From: Drosophila pseudoobscura
Taxonomy: Eukaryota; Arthropoda; Insecta; Diptera; Drosophilidae
Reading direction: 5' to 3'
NCBI RefSeq assembly: GCF_009870125.1
Contig: NC_046679.1
Coordinates: 25,668,001-25,732,000, forward strand
DNA length: 64,000 bases
Shown piece after piece: positions 46,906 through 59,312 of this stretch (its first letter is position 1; each line of letters begins with the position of its first letter). Made by a program: the position numbers and the translations under genes. The notes under the pieces were generated by a model. It had not been told where the DNA came from. It saw only the letters and a list, made by a program, of their open reading frames with translations, and did not search any database.

Positions 46906-49900
46906 AAGGAGCAAGTGAAATTGCAGTGACTACGCCACACCGTCCGCGCGCTTACTCATTCTCTCTCTTTCTTTCTTACACACACTCTTCCTCGTGCAGT
47001 GTGCGGCAGAGGTGGTATAAATGTAGAGCAGCGGCCCTAGCCAACGTTCGTGTATCCGGGCACGTTCTATCGAGTGTTCACTGTACTCTTGTGTTCGTAT
47101 GCAAAGTAACAAATTAATAATTAACTTAATTCTATAGGATTGGATAACACCGATTTTACGCTATTTATCAAAACGGCGTAGAAATTATGTATGTATATAC
47201 AAGGGCCAAGGGCGTAGCAAGGATTTCGTGAGGGGGGACCGGACTTTTTCCATTCCTGCTTCGAAAATATGAATATAAAATTCCTGCTTAAATATGTAGC
47301 GAAAATTAAGTGAACATTCGTTTTCTACTAATATGCATGCGGAAGGAGGGAGCTGTCCCTCCCTTCCTCCCCCTGGGTACGACCTTGTATATGACCCACT
47401 GTAGGTTCAGGGGATTATTTCGGTTATGAAATTAATATGCTAATGCCCGAAATTTGGCATTTGTTCGTGATGCTCACAGCGGTATCATGTTTAATTTGCT
47501 TTGTGTTCTAGGCAGTGCTTTTGGCACAGATTTGCGGTATCTGTCAATTGGCCACTATTTGCTGGGATTGACGGTTGTTCGGACCGCACCGCGTTCCCCA
47601 ACACGAATGAATTCGAGTTTGGTTAAATGTTCCTGAACTTCCGACCCCGACCCCACATCGATTAGTGGCTTCCCCGCAGTGGGGGGTCGCCAAGCGTAGC
47701 GTCCAAGCTTCCCGGTCAAAGGATTAAGTTGTCACGTATCAAAGTAATTAAGTGATGGTGAGACGCCAGCCCTTTGCTGAAAACTGGCGGAGTGGCATGT
47801 AATTCGGTTGAGTCGGTGCCCGGAACTCGGTTCTCAGTGCGGTCAGGCTGTGATTTAATTTCATTACGCCGGACCCGGCTGACCAAAAGGAGCTGCGAAT
47901 GGCGGGAATGGTGATTGGGATTGCCATTGTGATTGCCGGCCATCGTCATCGTTCCACTAAAAGTCATAACAAGCCAGTAAAATTTTCCTCCACTTGAATT
48001 TATAATTTGGATGAAGAGTTCTCATCTGTGCGGCAGCATTTGTCGCACTGCCAGCTGAGATGAGGGTGACGGTATGACGGTATGGGTGGGGGCTGTTCCT
48101 GAAGGCGAGGTGGGGATCGACATCGACATCGACCCTACGCAGACAGCAGGCATCAGAGTTCGTCCTAGGGTCAGGTCCCAGGTCCATGATTTTGTTTCTG
48201 TTTTTCGGTTTCAATTGCTAAACGACACTTTTGTTTCGATTTATGGCACCGTAAAAGCCAAAAGTGGCACAGTTGTAATTTTACGACTTAGGGCCAGGGA
48301 CCGGGAGAAGGGTAGGGACAGGGAGGGGAGCGATAGGCGATAGTGGGGGTAGGTAAAATGTGGAGCCGGAAACGGATGTGCGACTGAGCGCGGATCTCGA
48401 ATAAGCGCCGCCGGCCCTCTGTCGAGTTCCGTTTTGGTGTCGCTTTGTCACCGCTTTCGATTTTTAGCTTTGTATCATTATAACAGCTTTATACAGACAT
48501 CGACATAGACATCGACTGAGATACAAGGACTTTGGCATTGCGCAAACGATTGATTTGTTCGTTCAGAAATCAGACGGCCGTGCTTGCCATATTGCTTACC
48601 GGCAAGTTATTCGATCCATTTTTACCGGGCTCTGTGCCCGGGCTCTGGCCCAAGGACTCTCCTTGTAACAGAGCAAAGCGCCCTTTAAAATCGCTCTGAA
48701 AAAGTTTATGGCATAATTTCCATTTATTGCGAACACAAATGTTGACTCCAACCCCACCTACCCACCTAGGAGATCTGAGCTCCTATATTCGTACATACAT
48801 ACATATGTATATTCGTGTAGTACATTTGCGCATTAGGTTCGTCGAACAAGCACGAGAGTGTTTAAGAACTTCGAATTTTGAAGTTTATGTTGGTTTAGTT
48901 GTACTCGACACTTCTGAAATACCCCTCTATTCTGGCACCATTGAGAACCAACCAGCCGAGCGCATCCTTGCCAATACCAAGCAAATTGATTCACATATGG
49001 TCTTCCCAAATACGAGCGGGTTAGTGAGTTCAGTGAGCTCAGTTGAAAAATACCAAACATATCCAGGCTTATGGATTTTTCATGTTTCGACTTCCCTTTC
49101 ATGCGTATGCATTTCTGGCATTGGCATCATTTCCGCATAATATGTATTCTTACCTGAGAGAAAAATCGCTGGATGGCACGGACAGTGCCAGTACTCGACA
49201 AACAAATACTTGGTATCTGATTTCTGGGACCTTCATCTCGTTTTGAGTGTAGACAGTAATTAAGTATATTTTCTGATTGATGATTGATATTGGACAGTTC
49301 AAGGGTTCCATAACGCTACTAAATTGTAGTTCCTTTTCTCTTTGGAAAAAGTTCAGCAATATCCCAAATTTAAGAAACTCGGGTACACATTTTTTTTTGC
49401 GAATGAGTTTAAGCTCCTTTACTGGTGGCCCTTGCCCTCCTTTGAGTGTGCCACGGAAAATGAACAACAACGATGGCGGCGACATCCCCATCACCGCCGG
49501 CAATGCCACCGAGGCTGGGACCGAGGGCTTCGAGGGATCCAGGGCATTGTTTGAGTCCGAACAAAGGCAGCCATCCCAGCCAACCCAGCCAGCAGTAATT
49601 CAATTGTGAATATTGAATTTCGTTCAATTAATCATCGAATCGAAAAATGACGTTGATCAAACCGCGAGCGGGTTGGCACTGAAGCGAGGCCTCCGTCAAG
49701 TCAACTGATGCCGTGGGCTGGTCCCCATCCTCGACCTGTGTCTTTCTCTGTGTTGGTGCCTGTCCCCGGCCCCAACCCCAGCCATGGCTTGCTTAAAGCT
49801 CAGTTTGGTGTTCTCGTTATTAATGAATAAAGAATTTATGGCACTGCTTTCTGTTTGATTTATACAATTTTTTAAAAGAGCCTTTCGGAAAAACTCCCCA

Positions 49901-50545
49901 GTATCTGGCAGCCCTCGCCTCAGTTCTCGGCTCAGTCACAGGCCCAGTTTCAGCCGCAGTCCCAGTCGAATACTATGCTCCGTTCAAATACGTATTTGAA
50001 GATAACCAAAGGCAGACGACTCGGGGAAATGTGTTTAAAGACAAACAATGGCGACACTGCTGGCTCCGGCCTCAGTTGCGGTGGCGCCTGAGTTACCTCC
50101 GTTGGGTAGGGCTGTGTGACTGTGTGACTCCGGCTGTTGCCACGGATGCGGAATCTGCGTTGGAGATAGAGTCCTGCTCTGCCCTGAGCGGCGCAGCGTT
50201 GAGGAAATGTAAATCTTTCATGAGCGCACATGCGAACAGAACAGGAACACACTCGAAGGATTCCAGAAAGAAGCAAATCAAATCCGAATCACAGCAAAGA
50301 TTAAAGTGAATCCGAATTCGACGACAATTATGTATGCGCACATGGGATTGATGTCCCCGGGTGTTTGATTTCGCATAAAGGGTTTCTTTAATCATTTCCT
50401 CCCACCCCCAACCCTCCAATCATCAGCTCCACTCTACCCCGTCCGGTATCCACTGTACCCGATTCCCGGTGGCATGCAGTATGCAAAGTAATCTCAGCTT
50501 TGTTTGCTCTTATACAAATTAATAGCGAATAATGGGAATAGGCCT

Positions 50546-50582
50546 GGGCACGGGCACGGGCACGGGCACGGGCATGGGCATG
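50546..50582. repeat. GGGCAC hexamer microsatellite
   Basis: About six units of GGGCAC/GGGCAT in tandem. Confidence 0.8.
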
Positions 50583-51658
50583 TGACTGTCTCCGGCAGAG
50601 TTGCTAATGCCTGCCCGTAGAGCGTGCAAATTTTAAAAGTTCAAAGACCCGCGGGGAAGGGTCTCCGGCCTCCGAATGCGAAAGGATTCTTTAGAGACCG
50701 AGTGCAAACAGTTGATATACGGGGGCACGTGTCCCCGGATTCCTATGCCAATATCGTTAAGCCTTCCCACAAGACGAAAGCACTGAGGCGAGAAAGATGT
50801 GTTTGACTAGGCTCATCGACAGTCGGCAGCTAGCTGGGTGGACGGAACGGGACGGAAGGACGACTACAGCTACAGGCGGGATTATCGGAATATCTGATTT
50901 ACCCTTGCCAAAAGCAAATACACTCGTAACTAGGGAATTTGTTTCATGAACCTCAAAATAGGTATTCGATTAATAAGAGCACACGTGTGTGGGTCGTGTC
51001 GCAATTCAACTATGCAAATAATCAAACCACATTTTACACACGAATAGCTTATGAGCAAAATTGATCGGATAATTTATATATTGTATATACATAGGTAGCA
51101 TTCTATTGCTCCGGCAGTCCGACAGTCAAAATTATTGCAGTATAATCAAATATGTTCTTATTATTCGTTTTACCGTTCGGCACCTAGGCCTGTTCTTGCG
51201 AAAGGTGGAAAAGGTTCCGCTTGTCACAGATCTGTAACCTTTACCAAGTATTAGCAGTGGCAGACAATTAATCTTGAATAAACTTAACATAATGAATATG
51301 TCGGATTGGAGCTTTTCAACTTAAAATGAAATCGGTGTCGCACTGCGGCCTATGCATAAGAATTTGTACAGCCGCCGTCCTGCTACTCCTGTATGCATCC
51401 AAGCGAAGCATAATGAAAGAGGGACCTGGCCCGGGCCCGGGTCCGGATCCGGGCCTTCGTCACGGAACTAACGAAATTAAATGTTTCCCACGTCAAAGTC
51501 AAAGTCTACCATCAGAATATTTAAGTGGCAAGCGGACTGCGCGTACACGCTGAACACTGAGCGGAATGAAAGATTCGTGACAACGGTCGGGCCCCGAGTC
51601 CCTTTGAAATAGTACGGTGCTTCGATTCCCGCACGGATTTGAATAGGGCTGATGCGAA

Positions 51659-51692
51659 GTCGCATCGCATCGCATCGCACCGCACCGCATCG
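51659..51692. repeat. CGCAT pentamer microsatellite
   Basis: Tandem CGCAT/CGCAC pentamers, about six units. A similar GAGGC/GAGTC pentamer-like run follows at about 51812-51842. Confidence 0.75.
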
Positions 51693-54600
51693 GACATGAG
51701 TGCGCGTGAAACTGTCAAATGCGCTTACAGCCGGATTATTTTCACCACGTAAAAATAATCGCATTAATTTGTTGGACAAGCAATTAAAGCGAACGAGGGG
51801 ACTGCAGCAGCAGCGAGGCGATGCGAGGCGAGTCGAGTCGAGGGATGAATGTAAGTACTGTTACTCGTTCTGTCTTCCCAGTCTACTTCTGCAGACCCGT
51901 ACCCTACCTCAGCGCACAGAGCAGCAATTAGGACGGAATCAAATACGGAACGAAAGCTAAGGGGCCACAGACAAAGTACAATATAAGAAATTACAGGGCA
52001 GATGAGGATGGCGGGAACTAGGTGGCGAGTGCCGAGTAACGAGTGGCTCGGAGTACTCAAGAAGTTGTGGTTGCGGTTAACGGACCTCGCAGAGCGGAAA
52101 TCAAAAGCCAATTTCCCGCAATTGTGGGATAGCAAAAGGGAACAACCTGGTCCCTGGGGAGACGGAGACGCCAGGCAATCGACCACTGCTAGGCGTTAAC
52201 GAAATGCACGCAGACAACCGTCTCCAGACAGAAGTGATAAGGGGAAATGTTTCCGACTTGTCCTAGATGGCGATAGCCTCCTCCATATTGCACTGGAGAC
52301 TGCGGACAAAAGAGATGATTTGGCTCTGTGGCTAATTGTGTGGTGGGTGTTTTGTGGTGGGTATTTTCAACATTCCACTTCCATCAATGAAGAGCTTAGC
52401 TTGTTTTTCTATACGCTCCTACGATAAAAGACCCATGCCGAGGAGTCGTCGGAATATGTACTCGCAGCATGCTGTATGCCTAATTAATGTCCATCGTCTT
52501 GTCCTGCTCCAACTGATTAAGACCCCTCCGCCCGTCCCGCGCTGTCTGCGGCGTAAACAGAAGATTAAGAGGTGCCCTCTTGAAGAATGTAAATGTGGCA
52601 CTCGAGTATCTGTGACCTGCCGAGGCAGAGTATGGGTGTGAGGCAAGGCAGCCCGTAAAGAGACATTGACTGCGGAGGGAAGGGCAAGGGATGCTCCATC
52701 GACGGATGGAATGCTGAACGAGCAAACGTTTGCACGAATTTGCACCAGATGCTAGTTCAAGTTGCTGTCTGCTTAATTTACTACAAAATTAAATTGCACA
52801 AAACTGGAGTGCCTTCCGTTGATTCCAATTCCAATTGTTATGCTGCCTCCTGCGTGTCCGGCCAGCCTCCAACGGCTGTCTCTGCCTCTGGTGTTCTTCC
52901 GCTGGTCCTTCGCCTTTCGTCGTCTTGGGTTACTTGACTGCTTTTTGTTCATTTTCCGCCTCGTGAGTCTGCGAGAGCTCAAACACTTGTGGCAACTAAA
53001 TGAGAACTATTGTTGCCAGTTTCGGGCGAACAAGCAGTTTTATTCAACAATCTAATTTTTATTACCCTTCCATTCCCTTCTATGGTCTCGGTCTCCCCCC
53101 ACCTTAAACATTGTCCGCACTTCCACTGTCGAGTAGACCCGACGAGCTTTCACTCATTCTCGTTGCTTTCTCTCGACATGACCGAAAGTTGGCCAGCGCA
53201 TTGGTCTGTCGAGCTGCTGCTGAGTAAAACCCCCAAGATGGAGGCCACTCGGCCTTAACCCAGAGCACGTTGCCAGCAGAGGCAGAGGCAGCGGCTGGGG
53301 CAGAGGGTCTTGCGACCAGGTTGTGAGTCTTACGTTTAGCTCCCAAAGGGGTTTTAATTTTTGATAGCATTCCCTTTGCGATATCTTAGAAGTACGGGAA
53401 TACCGGCGACCGTAAGTGGAACGGTTCCGGCTGAGAGTCCGGAAAGTGGCTGGTAACTTTTGACCCTCCGGAGTGTCTAGAATACTCGTAGGGCACAAAC
53501 TTGCGCCAGAACTTGTCGCCGACCCCAATTGGATGTCACTGTCTGTGGGGCGTGGGCGGGTTTATTTTATGGTAAATCAGTTGAATTGTTTGCTAAAATG
53601 CTAAACTGTGGGACCCATTATCGACATTACACTGCATCGATGCTGGCTATCTGGCAGTAGGAAAGTTTTTAAAGGTGCGTTCGACAAACTTTACAAAGTT
53701 GTCGCCGCTGGCAACGCTTCTAGCACCTGCCAGCCCATATCTCTGACCCTGGCATCGTTGGACCAACCTATTGAACAGTTTCCAGTTGGACGCATCCACA
53801 TCCGCATCCCAACCGATAACTACGCCAAGTGGTCGTTCTGCTTACCTCATTCCAAAGCCATTAGCCGTTAAGGCGCGGATGCTGATAGCCATCTAATTTA
53901 TTTCAACGGTTTTTTCCGTGCGAATGGTTTAAGGCGTACAAATATTAATAAGCTGGCAAAAGCATTAAAGCGAGTATTTAAATATGAGTACAAGTGTTGA
54001 GAACCGTGAACTCGACCAAATGAATTAATGAAAGTGTTGGCCCAACAGTATGCCTCGAGTAAAAGCCATTGAACGATAGATATTTCTCTAACACATCGTA
54101 ATTTTAGAATCCAAAAATAATAGGTGCCTGATCTGCCATTTTTGGTTATCAAGAGCCGTATAAGGTAAAGGGAACAAGCCCTCTCATACATCATGTTTTG
54201 TTACTAAGTTTACAAGGAGTCCTTGGCTACGTCCAGCGCATAGGTCTGGCCCTCTCCGGCTGAATATAGCTCGCATTTCTATTCGATTATCGAGCCTTTG
54301 CAGAACCAACGTAATTTAATTTTATTTTATTTTCATTTAGAGCGTATGTTTTTACGTCCTTGCCTGAAAAACCACACCGAGTCAGAACTACCACACAGCT
54401 GGGATTTCCCATCCTGACTACCTTTTCTTTGGTCAACATTTGGTGATGGAACAGTATTGTTTCCATAGAAGCCAAAGCCTTCAACAACTTGTCTGAAGTC
54501 GTCGTCGCCAGTATTTTTTTCAAGCGACTTTTGTTGAAGCCACCAGATCAACCGTTATACGCATTAGACTTACGATTATACCGGATTGAATACCCCATTC

Positions 54601-56649
54601 CCTTGTGAAGGCTTTAAAGGCAAGTGCTAGCGCACTGAGACAGTTTATAGTGGGTTGCTTAATCATGTTGAAGCACTGTTACAACTCAAGTCAAGGACGG
54701 GACTCGATTGAGATTAAATGTGGATACAAGCACAATAGACCATCAATGGGAGCCATCAAAGTTTTCGCACACGTAATGAGCTGCCACTGCGAAGGCCCTG
54801 CCGTGCTGCCCAACTCTCCAACAGGATTACAGCAGCACAAGGACCAGTCCTAGTCCTCTCCAGCAGCTCAGCCAACCCATGGCAGACACTTGCCGCTTGG
54901 CACACCGATATACCATGTGCACAGCCGGACATCCAGATCGAGCGCCTGTACGTTTGACTTCTGCACCGTTTGCCTAAGCACTTTAAAGAGGCGATTTCCT
55001 TGAGTGGGGCTGGCTCGGCCCCAGTCCGGACATCGGCCATAAATGATTTGTTGAATTTTGCTTCATTCAAGCGTTGAGCAAAAAGTTTTATGTGCCTTCC
55101 CGAAACTCTAGCCATATGGGTAGAAATTCCCTTGTGTGTGTATTTCTCATTTCGTTCCTCAGTCCATGCCATACCTATGTCTGAGTGCTTGATTTTTTTT
55201 GACTCTCTCTCTCTTGAACCCTGAAAGCAGGAGGTGATTGAACATGGAGAGGGAGGATATTGGCCTTGTTCACAGACTTTTGGAACTTTTGTAAATACAT
55301 ATAGTCGTATACTCGTAAATTAATTGCAGGAAATTTAAGTTTCTGGTCACATTTGTGCTCTCAAAATAATTAAAGTCCGCCGGGTTAAGCTGAAAAATGG
55401 AAGTGCACGGCTGGCCCACAATCTGGACGGCTTCAACCAGCCAGAACACGATATGTGCAGGACATTTTGTGCAGCCGAACCCGAGACCGGAAACAAATTA
55501 TTTGTCAACGCACATGGAACTACAGCAGCGTCAGCAACCGACTAGCCTTATTCCAAACTACAAATAAGAAAAATCATGTAATAAAAATGATGGAGTTCTG
55601 CAACATTTTGTACATCTGCAACAATAAGCGTTTAAGAATGGGGGAAACAATATTTGCAATTGGGACATGATATGCAAGGACTCCTCCGCATTTAGATATC
55701 GTCTATCACAGTTGCAGTCCACTGAAATATCTAACTTTATGTTATTTGAGATACCACGTCCTGATGGAATACAAATCTTCTAATTGTCTTCCTACTCGTT
55801 CCGTGTAGAAAACATAATTCCATGTCTCTACAGCTGTACCAGCACGGACCGCTCTATGGGAAATTTGGGGAAAACGTGAGCAGCTGATGAGTACAACTTT
55901 TGAGTTTTGGGCGAGCAGGGACATTGGGTGCGCACCATCCCTTCGACCAGCATCACCATCACCCAGCCCGGGAACGAGGCCGTTGTCATTGTCTCTGCCT
56001 CTTAATTTTGCAGATTCTTTTATTTTCCGAGTGCTAACGAAGTTCACAAAGGCATTGGCCCAAATTTCCGACACAATTTCCACTGTTGGGTGTGCTTGGA
56101 GTTGGGTTTGGGTTTGGGGTCGGGCTCTTCCCTTGTCTGGACGTCTGTTAGCGTGCACTGGTATTTTATAAAATTGCTCATACGCACCGAGTACCGTTTC
56201 GCCTTTGCCTTCGCCCCTTTCGGCAGCTCGGCTGCCCGGTCGCTCCATGAGCAAAAATGCTGACAATGGGCTTCTTTTCGTTTGGTTTCGTTTGTATTCG
56301 TTTGGTTTCGTTTGGGTTGCCGGACAGAGTGACAGATTCGCAGTAGTTCTGCAGAAAAGCCACAGCATCCCAGGGCCAAGGCAGCACCGCTCGTGCAACA
56401 GAGCCAAAGTGTTGCTGCTCGTGCTCCCATAGCACGAAACTAGGCATGTGTCCAGTAACCAGGGTGCGTGCTGAGTGTGTCTGTGGGATTATTTATGCTC
56501 CTCCGCTGTTGTTGTTTGCTTTAATTGCCACTCACTGCTGGCCAACACCAACAACACCAAGTCTCTCAGCATCGAACCCATGGTCTGAATTATATGCTTG
56601 ATAAATTGCTGCTGCAGCAAATCATCGTCCACATGGACTTTGGCGTGGT

Positions 56650-56690
56650 CGTGGGCATGGGCATGGTCGTGGGCGTGGGCGTGGGCGTCA
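56650..56690. repeat. GGGCGT/GGGCAT hexamer microsatellite
   Basis: A run of GGGCGT, GGGCAT and GGTCGT units with imperfect periodicity of six. Confidence 0.7.
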
Positions 56691-59312
56691 CAACGGGCGT
56701 TGTCATCGTTATCAAGCAGGACAGGAAATTACTATGTATGCCTGTACCATACGGCACGAGTGTAAGACTGTACTTTGTACTGTGTGTGTTTTAAAACCCA
56801 GTCTGCCTGCATGCATATGTGGAAATGAAGTACTGATAGAGATGGGTCCACAAAAAATTAAACCTAGCTCAGGGGCAGGGCGCGTAACAAACCAATTTCC
56901 AAAAATCCTCCAGCAGGATCAAACTATTCAGCGAACTTTTCCGTCCTTTGAAAGGATGCTGCGCTGACTTTGCCACGAGTGGAGCAAACACCTGCCAGGG
57001 AGTTCATTAAATATTCCAATTGCTGAAAAGCCCACACGGCAGACGCGCTTAAAGAATATTAAGGTCGCTTTAATGGGGAACACGCGTAAGCACTTCCACG
57101 CTGCCTTGGCATCCAGTCTGCGGAAAGGAGTGGAGTAGTGGAGTAGAGAGTCTATTAATTGCGGCAGCGCCAAAGTCGTTTTCACCCACTTGTCCTAAGA
57201 CTAGCTCAGGACCACACGACCAGCCAGGACCATCACACAAATGAGCCGAGGCGAAGAAAGCACCGCTAATGAAAAAGTTATGCGGGCACGTTGCTAACTT
57301 ACCTCCATGGAGTCCGTCCGTGCTCGTGAAATGCCCCAAGTGTGGATGCGATGCCGGGAAATTGGCCTCGCATATAAGCCATGAATTAATTATGATGAGC
57401 CGGGCATCGCCATCTTTATGGAAAGTTAATTGCGCTCCCCAAGTGCATACAATGCAGTCGTGGCCGCTCAGCAATCCCCCACATTCGGAAACGAAGAGCT
57501 GCCTTACCGCCTAGTGCTGGTGCTGCCCCCCCATAATGGCCACCAGAAGCAACAGTTAACCAACTCGGACATCTGTGCAGCCTGAAGCTCTGGCAGGTTC
57601 TAAATGGATATACATACTGACTACGGAGACATTTAGCCCGATGTAAATATGCTAATATATTGAGAAGCAGAATCCAGCAGCCGAAGCCACTCACAATTAC
57701 ATTGTAAATGTAGTGGACAATGGTTGTAGTCACAGGTAATTGGGTTTCTATTTTGAAAGGACTTTCAAGTGGTGTTCGGGCTTCGCAGACCTAGAAATGG
57801 AAGCGCGACAGACAGCCGGTGCCGGCATGTTGATGTGTCTCGTCTCGCTTGTTGGGGAAATTTTCTCTTTCGGAAATTCCCTCTCTTAATCTGAGGCGAA
57901 TGCGAATCTGAAGAAGTGGAGGCTTCGTTCCGGTCTGCACTCCTCTGGCGACTGGCATTTATTGCCAGAGCTTGTAAACATGACATCTCCATATTTATCT
58001 CCATGTGCTGGGGGTTGCGTGCTCGTGCGGCGGCCCAAACATATCGTAGTCTCGAAACACAGGAGTCCGGCTCAGGCTCATGGCCTGCTTCCAAGCCCTC
58101 CCATGGTCTCATGCTCTGGCCTGGCCAAGACGGCACGTTTTGAAAATGACTAATAACGGGGATAACAACCAGGAGGCAGCCAGGAGGTGAGTTCGCGATG
58201 GAAGCGGCAGAAATTTACATAATTTGAATGAGGTAGTTATATTTAATTTTGAATAATTTTTCGGATTCGTTGCAAATATTTTCAGGCGGTTTATATTGTA
58301 ATTCGCGGGAACGTGGGCGTTGGGCGTGAAGGAGCGCTCGTGTCTAATCCACATATTTCGTTACTTGTCCCTTCTTCGACGCTCTTGGTCCCAGCCTGGC
58401 CAAGCAATCTCCCGATGGCCGTTAATGCCGTCGAGGATGTTGTTGGCTTCTGTCATGTCCTTTTATTACACCGAAATCAATATTTATTAGAGGATAATGG
58501 CGTCGGCGTCGCTGTCAGGGGGCATGGATGCAGGTGTGCTGGCGACCGTCCATCCATCCATCCATCCATCCTCACAGTCCCGTCCCTCCCCTTTGATGTT
58601 TTCCCAGAAATGGAGGAGGCTGAGGAGGAGGCCAGCGGGCAGGGGAGGTGGTAGAGAGAGCGAGAAGCTTTTGTGGCAGGTGATGGGGAGCAGACTGCTA
58701 AATTGAATATGCTCGCTGGAAGGTTCATCCCTTGACGAAATTTGGTCAATAAATTTTCACAAGTATTGAGGATGACGAGTCCCCTGCAAGGGCGTTGCTC
58801 AGGCATATACACGATAATCGGACACACACAGGCACAGGCACAGGAACAGGCACGGACATAGCCTGATGGCTTTTCGTCAGCAGCTCAGCATCTTTGTTTA
58901 TGGATTATACAATATTTAGCTTTTCGTACTTATTTGGGTTATCGTCATCGTCGGAGACCCGTGGTCGCATCCGTCGCTGGGGACCCCTCCTCATAAAAAT
59001 AACCAAATGGATTCTCTGTATGCCCTTCTCCCACTTGAGGGCGGGCCCACACACAATGACTAAACCTAATTTGTCAAAATCATATTCAAGCTCGGGATAA
59101 CGAGGTTATTTATAATGCGAGCTCTATGCATGTATGTATATATATTTCGAATAACAATAACCAGCGCGCCACATGTCACTGGATTACGTTGATAAATATT
59201 CATCTGTGGCTTTTTGTGGGATATACTCCGGATACACTCTTAGATTTGAACACTGAGTGGATGAGCTTATAGACCTCTCGATTTATAAATTCTCTGAAGA
59301 GTACTGTTCAAA

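Larger units (their letters stand above)
33363..59312. other. Gene-poor interval of about 26 kb
   Basis: I find no convincing protein gene between the PTB gene and the GH27 gene. Open frames up to 221 codons occur (for example 55742-56407 and 41403-42044, both minus), but translations are low-complexity or unstructured and lack splice or signal context. Content: mini-me/DINE-1-like element and fragments, CTCF-like array, many hexamer and pentamer microsatellites, AT-rich stretches (34.9-35.6 and 36.7-37.3 kb). Small exons of a large gene or non-coding RNAs could be hidden here. Confidence 0.5.

Noticed and set aside
55742-56407. A 221-codon minus-strand open frame
   Set aside because: Composed largely of Thr/Lys/Arg repeats from a TTTGGTTTCG tandem motif near 56.27-56.32 kb; no recognisable fold.
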